Shown here: positions 20,949-31,745 of the stretch, one piece after another
How positions within the stretch are numbered: position 1 is the first letter of the stretch
Layout of the letters: the number at the start of each line of letters is the position of its first letter
Assembly: GCF_000346465.2 (NCBI RefSeq)
Contig: NC_034009.1
Location: forward strand, 16,222,950-16,286,949
Direction of reading: 5' to 3'
From: Prunus persica
Taxonomy: Eukaryota > Streptophyta > Magnoliopsida > Rosales > Rosaceae
Length of the DNA: 64,000 nucleotides
Notes under the pieces: generated by a model
What the model was told of the DNA's origin: nothing
The model's database searches: none
Seen by the model: only the letters and a program-made list of their open reading frames with translations
Translations under genes and position numbers: made by a program

Positions 20949-23900
20949 TTATTCATCATCTGAACTATAATAACTTTCGTTATTGTCGCTATCATCACTC
21001 TCGGTCTCCCAGTCTTCTTCCTCCTCCTCCTCTATAACTGCATCATTGGCGTTGCTAGGGCCCACTGCAACATCGTATCGGGGAAGATCACCGAGGTCAA
21101 TTGTAATTGACTGAATCGGTATTTCGACTGAAGACACTCCTTCTATTTGAAACGGTTCTTGTATAACATTTGTATCTCGAAGTGTTTCCGCATCATTTTC
21201 CATTGAAGATTCTAAACGTTGGTCAGCCACATTGTCGACGTCGTTGTCACTTGGGTCTAGTTCTGGTATATCATACACATTCCTATGATCCATCTTCTGC
21301 ACAACTTTCCACCAGTTCCCGGCTTTAGGGTCATCTAGATACACAATTTGGGACGCCATGTTTGCCAAAATGTACGGGTCGTCATCATACCAAGTTCTGT
21401 TATTGTTCACAGACAGTACTCCATGGTCGATTTTAACACTTCCCGCCCATTTTGGGTTGGTATCGAACCATCGACACTTAAACATGATGACTTGGTATCG
21501 ATCTTTGTAAAGCAATTGCACGACAGTTGTCAGTTTGCCATAGAAATCAATGTCCGTACTTTCGCCTCCACCTGGGACATGGACACCGCTATTTTGCGTA
21601 CACAACTTGTCATCTCGTGCGGCCCCCAAAAATTTGACGCCGTTAACATTACAACCCGAGAACAATTCAGCGCGAATTGGGCCGAACGCCAAGTTATATA
21701 ACTCATCACTGTAAGTGGGGGAATTCGATGATTTCAATTTATTCACCTAATAGTATACAAAACCATTTACATGTTAGTCTGACAAAATTAAATACTACAA
21801 TTTATATTTGTCAATTACAAAACACTTATAACTTACAGAATCCAAAAACCATTGTGGAAATAATTCACGGTGTTTCCGGGCAACCAAATGTGATAGATGT
21901 TCTCGCTTCATCATCTGTTCATGCTCATCTAAGTAGGCCATTATCTCATCACAATTGTTCAGTACGAACCAATGCGCTACCTCCATGTCATTTCTAGAAA
22001 ACGACTCTCCTCGTCCAGGATCTCCAAATGGTCGTGCGCTTTGGGCAAAAACAGAAAGTTTTTCATTTCTCATACCTCCGTCATTATTGCGTTGAGGATG
22101 ATTGAAAACCGTCTCCACATCTTTTAAATACATTCCACAGAAAGTAAGCGACTCATATTGAACCCAAGCCTCTATAATTGATCCTTCGGGCTTTGCCCTG
22201 TTGCGTACACTTTTTTTCAGCTCTCCGAGAAGCCTGCCAAAATAAAACGATATGATACAAATTAGCAAACTGTTGATAATGATGCATACACAAATGATAA
22301 AGATTATATACCTTTCTATTGGATACATCCAGCGATAGTTGACAGGACCAGCAAGCAATGCCTCTTCTGGCAAGTGAACCATCACGTGCATCATACTTGT
22401 AAAGAAAGCTGGAGGAAATATCATCTCAAACTTGCATAGGACTTGGACAATTTCATGGCGCAACTGAAACATGTCTGTCCTTCGCAATGTTTTTGCCGTC
22501 AGTTGGGAAAAAAATCTGGATAACAACATGATTGGCTTCACCACATCTTCCGGCAGTAGGTGTCGAATACCCACAGGAAGTAGGCGTTGCATGAACACAT
22601 GGCAGTCATGGCTCTTAAGTCCAGTAAATTTACCCCCATCGACATTCATGTAACGTGCGATATTAGAAGCATACCCATCGGGAAATTTGACAGACGATAC
22701 AAACTTTAGAAACTCCTTTTTGTCATTCGGTTTCATAGAAAAGAATGCAAGATCCCTTCTAGCTTTATCACTTTCCCTATTCATCCATAAACCCCTTCGT
22801 ATGCCCATTCTTTCCAAATCAAGACGAGCTTTGATCGTGTCCTTCGTCTTCCCCTCGATATCTAGAATCGTGCCCACCAATGTGTCGAATACATTTTTCT
22901 CAACATGCATCACATCTAGATTGTGCCTCAATTTCAGTTTCGACCAATATGGGAGCTCAAAAAACATAGGCTTGTGCGTCCAGTTCAAATGTGTAGAAGG
23001 TCTGGTCCGACTAACTGTTTTCCCGAACGGAGCAAAATCCAAACGGTTCAGCTGTTCCAAGATCTCATCACCGGACCATTCTCTAGGTCTGAGGTGACGC
23101 TCTGTGTTCCCGTCGAACTCTTTATCTTTTTCTCGCCACTCGTGGTCCCATGGCAACCATCTCCGATGACCAAGGTAACAAATTAACTTTTTCCGCGTGC
23201 CAACCAGAAGTTACATCTTCCTTGCATACAGGACATGCCATATAACCCTTTGTGCTCCACCCAGAAACCATTGCATATGCTGGAAAATCATTCACAGTCC
23301 ACATAACTGCTGCTCGCAAAGTGAACATCCTCCCAGTTGATTTATTGTACGTGCGAACACCGTTTATCCATAAATCCTTCAGCTCATCAACCAGAGGCCT
23401 TAAGTACACATCAATTGACCTGCCAGGATCCTCAGTTATCAAAACAGTCATCATCATGTCTGTGGCAGTATGCGTTGACATATACAATCGCTGCAACCTA
23501 GGTTTAAGGGGCAGATAACGCATGACTTTTTGTGGTATCTTAGTCGTTTTATTCTGGGATGTCATTTTGAACCTCAACTCATTGCATATAGGGCATGTAT
23601 CCAACGTTTCATGCTCTTTGTAGAATAACATGCAATTGTTTTTGCAAGCATGAATTTTTTCATAACCCAATCCAAGACCATGCAACACCTTCTGTGCATG
23701 TTTATGGTCTTTCGGCAAACAATTGTCCGTCGGAAGCATTCTCTTGAAAACCCCCAAAAAGTAATCGAAACACAAGTTCGACATATGATACTTTATTTTT
23801 TCGTGCATTAGCTCCACAATGGCAGTGAGAACGGAAAAGCTCTCGCACCCCGGGTATAACTCTTGGTTGGCATTTTTTAACAGTTTTTCATACTGTTCAA

Positions 23901-24300
23901 ACTCCGCACTGTCTATTGATGTAGGCACGTCATCTTCCCCTTCCTGATTGATGTTGGTCGATGCGAATGGAAAAGCATCCTGTATAATACCCATGACTTG
24001 ATCATTAGGATCCACAATAGGTTCAACATTGTCCACTCTTGGGGCATTTGAAGACGAAGCATGGTCTACTTGTTCGCCGTGAAGGTTCCAAATGCTATAT
24101 GTTTCAATCATTCCATTCCTTACTAAATGAAATCCAACATTTTCAATTGTCTCCCACAACGTGTTGTTACACCTCCTACAAGAACAACGGATTCTAGTTG
24201 CACCTGGGTTGTGTCTACGTGCAAACTCAATAAAATCCTCTATTCCATCCAAGTATTCGTCTGCGCATCTATTCGGGTTCTGTATCCACCTTCTGCTCAT
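20949..24300 (-). pseudogene. CACTA-1 transposase (TNPD type), one frameshift
   Basis: The catalytic transposase of En/Spm elements. Minus-strand exons: 24300-22312, 22233-21837 and 21746-20949; introns of 78 and 90 bp with GT-AG ends join in phase. The N terminus has the Transposase-associated zinc-binding region (R-C-S-C-R-R-C near residue 40). Then comes the tnp2 core (R-L-Y-M-S-T-H-T-A, W-T-V-N-D-F-P-A-Y-A, A-C-P-V-C, L-D-V-M-H-V-E-K-N-V, G-L-K-S-H-D-C-H, Y-R-W-M-Y-P-I-E-R). The C terminus has the DUF4218/DUF4216 regions and an acidic tail. The frame shifts at an A run (plus coordinates 23187-23196), splitting it between A-C-P-V-C and the W-L-P-W-D-H motif. The ATG follows an acceptor (TTTCAG). 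Confidence 0.9.
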
Positions 24301-24401
24301 AATTCCTGAAACCACAATCACGACACAACAATCACAACAACTTCATACGAAGTTATAATGTCACCTTATGCCTCCAGTAAGGGCCCTATCCCATTCTGGA
24401 A

Positions 24402-24604
24402 TGCATAGTCCTGTCACGTAACCTACGGCTACATGAGATTAGATTTCGACGTGGATTAATTTCGGCAGCATCTCGACACAGTTCTTGAAGTGGGCATAGG
24501 TATAAATACCTACGTACCACTCGAAGAACGTACCGAGATGACACCGAAATCTCCACAATCGAAACCTAATCCTGTAGCCGAAGATTATGTGACAACACTA
24601 TGCA
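24402..24604. repeat. Long imperfect palindrome in the transposase leader
   Basis: Arms of about 100 bp meet at GGTATAAATACC (24499-24510). The left 'tgcatagtcctgtcacgtaa' pairs with the right '..gtgacaacactatgca', and the middle 'gattagatttcg' and 'ttcggcagcatctcg' pair with their inverses. It lies in the probable 5'-untranslated intron (donor near 24985, acceptor just before 24306), so a transcript would contain a long hairpin. It might also be an old inserted MITE. Confidence 0.85.
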
Positions 24605-25101
24605 TTACCAAACTGTCCAAATAATGGGACAATTCAAGAATTAATTGGACCGCAGTCATGCATTACGCATCCATGCACGAAATCCAACTAATCTCGAACG
24701 GGAAACTACGTGTTACTAAACATAAAAATAAAAGTACGAAGTTAATTTCAATTAACTTCGTACATCACAACACATTGTGCTATGTCACGCACAATTTCAC
24801 AACATTATACATATATAACTTCACAAAAAAATTACAAACATAACAAACAAACTTTTACAATAACATACCTTCTCAATTGTTCTCCACCAATCACCAATCA
24901 CAAATATCCCTAATGATAACAAAATTAATAGCGTTACTACGAATTTACATTAATACATTTAAACTAACGACAAAAAATACATACCCAATGAACGTACTGA
25001 ATTCACAGCAGAACAACGGCAGGGAGAGTGAGAGAGAGGCAGAATGCAATTTCTGCATTCTGCCTCTGCAATGGCAGATACTAATATGAAGAAGAAGGAC
25101 T

Positions 25102-25790
25102 TTGCGCGACGAACACCCACAATCCGTCGCGCAAAATGCCGTCGCGAAAACCCACTTTTCAGTCGCACAAAATAACATTTCCGTCGCGCAATTACCTGTC
25201 GACATCTGCTTTTTTGCGCGACGAATAACATTATTCGTCGCACAAAATTTCGTCGCACAAGGTTTAAATTACGTCGCGCAAATTATTTATTTCGTCGCGC
25301 AAGGCATTACACTTTACGCGACGAAAATAATTCCGTCGCGCAAAAAAAGTTTTATCCACCCTGCATTTTGCCGCCAAAAATAAGTGTCCCTCGTTTTCTT
25401 ACGCGACGGTACATGTTTTCGTCGCGCTAAGTTGTCTTTTGCGACGAAAACTTTCGTCGCGCAAAGTTTTTTACCGCAAAAAAAATTAGACAATTTTCTG
25501 TCCATCTTTACGCGACGAATTTTTTGGATTGTCGCGCAATATTGTCATGCGCGACGATCATTATCGTCGCGCAAGATTCTGGCGCCAAAAAAAAAAACCG
25601 GGGTTTTTTCCCCGACCTTTGCGCGACGAAATTAGTGTTGGTCGCGCATAGATTATTTGCGCGACGAAACCGTTTCGTCGCGCTAGTGTTCTGTTGTTTG
25701 CGCTACGGTATTTTTTTTTCGTCGTAATAGTGAAGTTTGCGCGACGAAAACATGTTCGTCGCGCAAACTTCCGTCGCGCAAATAGTAAAT
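25102..25790. repeat. CACTA-1 right subterminal repeat cluster
   Basis: GCGCGACGAA / TTCGTCGCGC motifs at high density up to the terminal inverted repeat, mirroring 15174-15722. Interspersed A/T runs and 'ggcgccaaaa'-type spacers separate the pairs. Short ORFs here encode only the repeat. Confidence 0.92.
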
Positions 25791-25800
25791 CGTAGTAGTG

Positions 25801-27400
25801 ACTCCTGATATACTTTAGTGGCTATGAAAGAAAAAGGCTAGAACAGGAAGAAATAATACTTATGGCATGTACACAAGAAGAAAAAAGAAATAATACTTAC
25901 TCAGCATATATCAATATACTTATGGCATGTAGAAGATGAAGAAATACATAAATATATATAAGAGAAATAAGATTCAAATTCAGAGAAAGGAACGCAAACA
26001 AAAGTTTGAGTATAGGAGCTCTAGTGGCCATACATCTCCAAACCCTTCCGCTATGTAATAGTACGGGAAACTCCAAGCCGAATCTTTCTTTCTCACTTAT
26101 TGATTTTTCTCTTCTTTTTCTTCTTGGTCGTGCCTTTTTTTTTCAATCAAGCCGCTTGCTTCATTTTTTGTTTTGCTTACTAACTGTTAATATATAAAAT
26201 AAAATATAAAATAAAGCTAGAACAAGAAGAATAAGAATACCAAAAAGATATGGTACGCTCGACTTGTTGTAATTCTTGTTGCCAACATTGATAATTCCAA
26301 CCCGACGGCTTTTTTTTGCATAAAATCTATTGCGAGAAATGTTGTGGTTTCCACCCATCCTTGCTCGATCACCACTTTCACCGTCTTCGTTGTAAGCCTC
26401 TTGAATCCCAACATCTATGCTTTCAAATGCGGGAAAATAATTCTCATTAATGTTGTTGGTCTCGTTGCCTTGATCAGTATTTTCTGCCTCACTATTTTCA
26501 TTTTGCTGGAGCACTTGTTCAGTTCTTTCTCCTTGGGGCTCTTGTTCATAAAGAGTTCTAGGGCGACCATGAAAGCGGTTTCTTACCCTCTCTTGAGGGC
26601 TCTGGTTCAGTTGTGCAGCTTCAGTTCGAGATCGAGACCCATCTTATATATATGCAAAGAATAAAATGGACAGATCTTCAAATAAGTGCATGCCAATACT
26701 CAATCAGATGGAAGATAATCTTTCAATAAATGGAAGTTACTATTGTAGACTAATTTCATAAATTCCTTAAAACCTATACACGCATAGAATCACATCAAGG
26801 AAAAGATCTTGAATCAAATAAAAATATTAATCATAATAGTACATACCTGCCATTGATGAAAGCTCAAAAGAAAGTCTTCTACTCTCCGTAGAGTTCTTAT
26901 GTTCAACTAGCAATATGGACTAGATGTTTTGAACGGGTGTTTCTAAGAGAGCATGGACCACTTCTTGAAAATGGAATAGCTTACTATTATGTATGTGGAT
27001 TTATTTATTAATCTCTGTGTTTTTTTTTTTTTGGTCATAAGTTTATTAATCTTTGTTATATCTGCAGTAATCCAAATGATCAACTTGGAAAAGTCTTCCC
27101 AGCAAAAAAAAAAATAAAAAACTTGGAAAAGTCTTGTGAAAAAGGACTTTGTGTGTGTGTAGAAAGGTTCAAGTTTTTCAATTTTTTTTTCGAATCTTGA
27201 CAAAAGAAATAAAAGAAAATAAAATGGTTACAAACTAACAATCGAAAAAGAAATTAAGCAAAATAAAACTTAGGCAAGCCAAATCAATCCAAAGATACCA
27301 ATGGAACGAAGATTCAAATAAGTTGATTTTTATAGTTAATCTCAGTTATATATCTGAAATAATCATGGGGCATTCTAAAAGACGCAGTTCTTCCTCCCCT
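25801..27400. repeat. Paralogous segment C (right part)
   Basis: Continues the sequence interrupted at 15155 and matches 8631-9588 plus 12177-12700. At 26838-26850 it shows the uninterrupted site of the composite-LTR element. Apart from the copy C exon, no gene is seen. Confidence 0.9.
26161..26642 (-). CDS. GN-motif / C-terminal hydrophobic protein family, copy C (open last exon)
   Basis: The best copy of this unrecognised family. A minus-strand frame of about 160 codons runs from an acceptor-like TATATAAG (26643-26650) to TGA at 26161-26163. It starts D-G-S-R-S-R-T-E-A-A-Q-L-N-Q, followed by R-N-R-F-H-G-R-P-R-T-L, an acidic Asn/Glu-rich middle and N-H-N-I-S-R-N-R-F-Y-A-K-K-S-R-R-V-G-I, then V-G-N-K-N. 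The last ~30 residues include a hydrophobic span (G-I-L-I-L-L-V-L-A-L-F-Y-I-L) followed by a basic tail, like a tail anchor. The upstream exon, comparable to 29678-30010, was not found beside it. It may be an exon of a gene broken by duplication. Confidence 0.5.
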
Positions 27401-27941
27401 CTTCTATCTTCTCTTCCTCCTTTCTCATCTTCCCCTATTTTCAGATACATAAGTTTTTCCCTATTTGTCTTCTTTTTGTTATGATTTTCCTCCAACCATC
27501 ACATGTGGCTCCATCTTGGTGTCGGATCTCCATCTACATTTTTGGCGTCGGATCTGCACCATCATCATTTTTACGATTTTTTTGTGTTTGGAATAAGTCA
27601 CAAAGACTCTTTGGATTCTTTGTGTAGTTTTCATCTCGTTTTATTTGTATTGTTATGACTTGGTTTTTTCAAGCTTTATCTCTTTTTGATTACTATGAGT
27701 TTACAATCTTAATTAGGATGCTTATACTAGAGTTTCGATCATGAGTGATCGTTAATGGCGGCACACTAGATTGTTTTAATTTTGATGTTAGATCACTCTA
27801 TTATTGCAATTGTCCCTTGTGGCAAGTTTGTATTGGCCATTTGTGACTAGTGACTTTTTAAACTAAATTATAAATGCAATCCAAAAATTTCTAAAAAAAA
27901 AAAAAGCAAAAACAATTAATAGTCATGATCGATAGTGTAGT
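27401..27941. other. Duplicated spacer (matches 580-840)
   Basis: 27660-27941 is the second copy of the 580-930 module. 27401-27660 is pyrimidine-rich spacer. No coding signal. Confidence 0.7.
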
Positions 27942-28446
27942 TGTTTACACCATAATGAACCGAGCAGACCCAGCACCAAAGTGACTAGCACCAAGGCAGC
28001 CACGCCTTCTCCTGTGCCGAAGGAAGACACACTTCCGAGGTGCCAGACACCTACCGAAGCTCCCAGCTGCCAAACCTAATCTACAGGACACGTGTCGCCA
28101 CCACAATGGCTTGCACAAAGTCCCACATTGGAACTTTGTGCAAAACTCCTACTCTCACCTCCCTATAAATAGGGAACAGTACCCAGGTACAAAGGACGAC
28201 TATTCTCCCACTTTTACTGTTACTCTGCCAGAATTACTACTTGTAACTGACTTAGGCATCGGAGAGCCTTCGGCCGGCACCACACCGGTGTCTGAAGCTT
28301 AACGATTGCTTCTCCTCTTTTACCTTCTACAGGTCTCTCACCAACCCATTTCACCAAGGGCCTCAGCCTTCTTCTCTGCTGAAGACTCAGCACATCTAAT
28401 CACTAAGTTGCACTCAATATTGGCCGGGCCATTTTGAGCATCAACA
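27942..28446. mobile_element. Solo LTR, 505 bp
   Basis: Begins TGTTTACACC, ends GCATCAACA and is flanked by GTAGT on both sides (27937-27941 and 28447-28451). The paralogue near 855-865 (gtgtagtcaaaagg) is the empty site. It contains a TATA box (CTATAAATAGG near 28163) and the 'ggcatcggagagccttcggc' block familiar from plant Gypsy LTRs. The ORF inside is incidental. Confidence 0.88.
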
Positions 28447-28451
28447 GTAGT

Positions 28452-29640
28452 AAAAAAGGTACTCCTGTGGAAAAAATATTTGACTTCTTCGGACACGCAC
28501 ATGCACATAAATTATATAAGAAATTATAATTAGTGCTTGCAATTATAAATTATCTAGCTAATTGATTACTTTGAATTTTTGTTTTGATCACATGCAGGAC
28601 AAAGAAGACCACTCTTGTCCTAATGCCCTCGGAGAATGTATATTTTATTTTATTTTTTCAAAAACCTACTACAACTTTTCAAATGGCAAAAACTATTTCA
28701 CTGAAAATAAAAATATTATGTAAAAATATTTTATATACTCGTGATATGTATTAAAATAAAAAATTCATTATAAATATAAGCTATAGTTGCCTGTGATCAT
28801 CTGACACATTATATATTATACTTGCATTCCTACTGAGAATTGAGGGGCTCAAGCATCTTTGATGCTTTCCAGTTTGTTTATCGTAAAATTACAACAACTT
28901 CCCCTCTTTTTTGCCGTAACGTTAGCAAAGATACAAGTGATATTAATTATTGGAGCAGTACATAAGCTTAAAAATAGGCCCAGGTATTGCTATTATTAAT
29001 TTATGATTTTAAAATGTACAAATTCTACAATTTAAGGGATTCAAAACTTCAACAGCGATGTCGAGTCAAATAATACGGGGTAAAATATTTTTTGATATAT
29101 TTCTATTCATCAAAGTAAGGTATTTATAATACAAGTATGTAAACTCTAGTAGGGTTATACAAGAAAACAAATAAAATTCTAATTACACAAAATTTGTACA
29201 AAAGAGAGAGAAAAAAAATTCCAATAGAATAGGAAATAAATATCCTAATCAAATTAGGATCTTGTGAACATAGTGATGATCACCGTAAAGTTCGTTTTAG
29301 TATTCGAAAATACATAATACGGTCGGTTATAATAAACGAATTTTTTGATAACGAGAGATTTGTTCTATCTATTAATGTTCGTAAAACTTCATTTTTCACG
29401 AAAATCTGATGAACGAACTCTGCTTCTTCATTTTCCATTTTTATGGTTCGTAAAATAATGCCACTGTTGCTGAACTTGAGAGAGAGGAGCATTAATATTG
29501 TATATTGACGACCATCAACATAATACATATTTTTATTTTATTCATCAAATTAATAGTACATATAATTAAGAAGGGAGGGGAGGCCCTAGCTAGCTACAGA
29601 CCTCAGTGAGTCATCAGTTCTGCTTCGTCTTCATCAGTAC
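28452..29640. other. Non-coding, AT-rich; no gene seen
   Basis: The start is homologous to 860-920 and 1806-1880 (copy A module with the gene portion missing). The remainder (28620-29530) has no recognisable gene; the 82-codon minus frame near 29280-29528 has no family features. Confidence 0.6.
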
Positions 29641-29677
29641 TGGATGTCGAGTCAGTTTCTCCACCGGAGTCGACTAG

Positions 29678-30010
29678 TTATTCTTTGCCGTGGCCTTTGT
29701 AGATGTGGGTGTTGCCAAACTCGAAAATTCCTACTCTCTCCGATTTTTTCCCCGTAATATTATTCCCAACGATGCTGAAGTCATTGCCTCTTCGGCCCAT
29801 GTCTTTTTTCTTACCTCTCTCATTCTTGGGTTGCAGAGTTTTGGTGCTCACTGATGGGGATTTCGAGCTGTTGCTGTTTTGTTGGTCGGTGTTGGCCTTA
29901 GAAGAATCCTCAGAACCTTGTTTCTGATCACCAAGTGGAGGCTTCAGATATAGCCAGCCGGTAGACATTTTCACCGCTTGGGATCCTTGTCTGGTTTGTA
30001 ATTTATCCAT
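29678..30010 (-). CDS. GN-motif family, copy D (first-exon type)
   Basis: A minus-strand frame with candidate starts at M-D-K-L (just downstream of a TATATATA) or at M-S-T-G-W-L-Y-L-K-P-P-L-G. The middle is Ser/Asn/Gln/Lys-rich. It ends with N-D-F-S-I-V-G-N-N-I-T-G-K-K-S-E-R-V-G-I, F-G-N-T-H-I and a basic tail before TAA. The last part repeats the Gly-Asn motif of copies A-C. The matching block at 1690-1810 is broken. About 110 residues; function not recognised. It could be one exon of the longer gene whose last exon is seen in copies B and C. Confidence 0.5.
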   Translation of the reverse strand: MDKLQTRQGSQAVKMSTGWLYLKPPLGDQKQGSEDSSKANTDQQNSNSSKSPSVSTKTLQPKNERGKKKDMGRRGNDFSIVGNNITGKKSERVGIFEFGNTHIYKGHGKE

Positions 30011-30019
30011 ATATATAAA

Positions 30020-31180
30020 GGCGGAAAGCCTCAAAAGCCCAGAATACCCTTGGTAACCTAAAATACTAAATCGCATGATTTTAATTAAAATAGGATAAAA
30101 CTGTAAAACAAAAATTAATAAAAGAAAAATAAAAACCAGCAGAATTTATTAATTTTTGCAAACACGTCCTGGAGAAATCGCTAGCCCAATTCATACACCT
30201 TCATCAGAGGTCTTGGGTGGTTCCTTCAAGTGTGGCTCATTCTATTATTGGAATACAATCAAGCATTTAATCTCGCTAAAATTTCAACCAAGCTTCAAGC
30301 CCACTGACATAATCAAAACTAAACTCAGCAAAAGTACTAATTTAGTTCGCGGCTGCACCTCTGTGAAATCTCAGGCTACCTATATACCTCTTTGTAAGGG
30401 ATTAAGCCACAAGTAGTTCTTATCTCAATAATCAGCAGCACTCACATAGAACATTCATAACTTATGTAGTCATTCTCTATCAACCGGTACAAGTGAATTA
30501 TCCGCCACGATTCATAGTAAACAAAATTATTGTAGCTACCTCTTTTCTATATCCAACTAAAAACAAGCTAAGTTGTAATCTATATACTCAAGATATGGTA
30601 CAATTTCACAATGTAGTCCCACATACATAAACAACCATAAGAGCATACACCACATACAACTACCCTTCCCGGCAAACATGCCTTTTTCCGAGTCGCCTGG
30701 ATACCCAAACATAGAATGGTCCGATTAATCTTATGAAACACACAAGTTATATACGAGATTCCACAACTACCAAGGAGTATAACAATTCGGAAAATATACA
30801 AATATCGTCCAAGCAAAACCAACAATTAAATTTAGATTCATTCTCAACTTCAATTTCCCCAATGCATATAACTAAATATTTTACAAATTCCTTTCTTCCC
30901 ATGATTCATAACTCAAAACCATTTCCCTGTAAAAACTCACATGTACTATGCACAACTCTTTTAAAACTAATCATTTACTTTGAACTCAAATTACTTTTCC
31001 AAAATCATTTCTTTCCTGTAACCATACCATATCCAAGGCGTATATTGTAAAACAACACTATCCAAACATTGTAACAATGATCACACCTGTGCAGAGCACT
31101 CACCAAGTTGACACGCTCAAGAAACCCCAACCGGAAAATGAATCCGCATATTTTCCCACATATATACATACATATATATA
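30020..31180. other. Non-coding region
   Basis: AT-rich. It may be part of a large LTR or a non-autonomous element whose right edge is at 34038, but I cannot define the left boundary. Short ORFs show no family features. Confidence 0.5.
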
Positions 31181-31189
31181 CCCCGCACC

Positions 31190-31745
31190 ATCATCATGTA
31201 CCAGGGGAAACCAATCTAACATGGGGATTGTTTGACTAAACCGCATGAAAGAATCCTCAATTGACCATGTGGCTAGGGAGCAAGCGTCCAACTGGGGCAC
31301 TGGGCTCTCCAGCTCGCACAATAGAATCCTCAATACTTGTACGACTGTGATAAGTCCTACGCACGCAGTTTGCTCCCCCAAGGGTGCCTGGGTTAACATA
31401 TCCAAGTATCCAAGTGCCGGGGAGGTACATATCATAGTGCACATCATGCACATCATGTACCGAGGAAACAATCCAACCGGGGGATTGTTTGACTCAACCA
31501 CATGGAAGAATCCTTAATTGACCATGTGGCTAAGGAACGAGCCGTCCAACCAAGGGACTAGGCTCACTAGACCACACATCGGAAATCTCAATACACATGT
31601 GACTGTGAAAAGTCCTACGCGTACAGATTGCCCGTCAAGGCTTACGGCACACCCGATCAAAGGTGCCTAGATTCCAAAGTAACCAAGTAACCATTGTTTC
31701 CAATATCCATGTGCCGGGGATGTACATATGATGGTGCAATACACG
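31190..31745. repeat. Two-unit tandem duplication of ~265 bp
   Basis: 31190-31445 and 31452-31740 share the ordered series 'catcatgtacc..gggaaac', 'gggattgtttgactaaaccg', 'aattgaccatgtggctaggg', 'actgtgataagtcctacgc' and 'ccggggaggtacatat'. The ORFs spanning it are not conserved between units. Confidence 0.85.

Larger units (their letters stand above)
15156..25800 (-). mobile_element. CACTA-1: complete CACTA (En/Spm) transposon, 10.6 kb
   Basis: The ends are CACTACTACATTTTACT at 15156-15172 and its near-inverse at 25784-25800 (15 of 17 match). A 3-bp duplication ACT flanks it (15153-15155 and 25801-25803). The uninterrupted paralogue at 8625-8645 (ctcactcctgatata) is the exact empty site. 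It encodes two minus-strand genes (second gene 15907-17744, transposase 20949-24300), both with one frameshift. It has large clusters of a GCGCGACGAA motif and carries a B3-domain gene fragment. It is probably immobile by itself but could be moved in trans. Confidence 0.95.

Noticed and set aside
21348..21701. 117-codon plus-strand ORF and others at 22471-23518
   Set aside because: Shadows of the minus-strand transposase, which carries the conserved motifs.
22234..22311. Hydrophobic segment in the transposase frame that could look like a membrane span
   Set aside because: It is a 78-bp intron with GT-AG ends that happens to be open.
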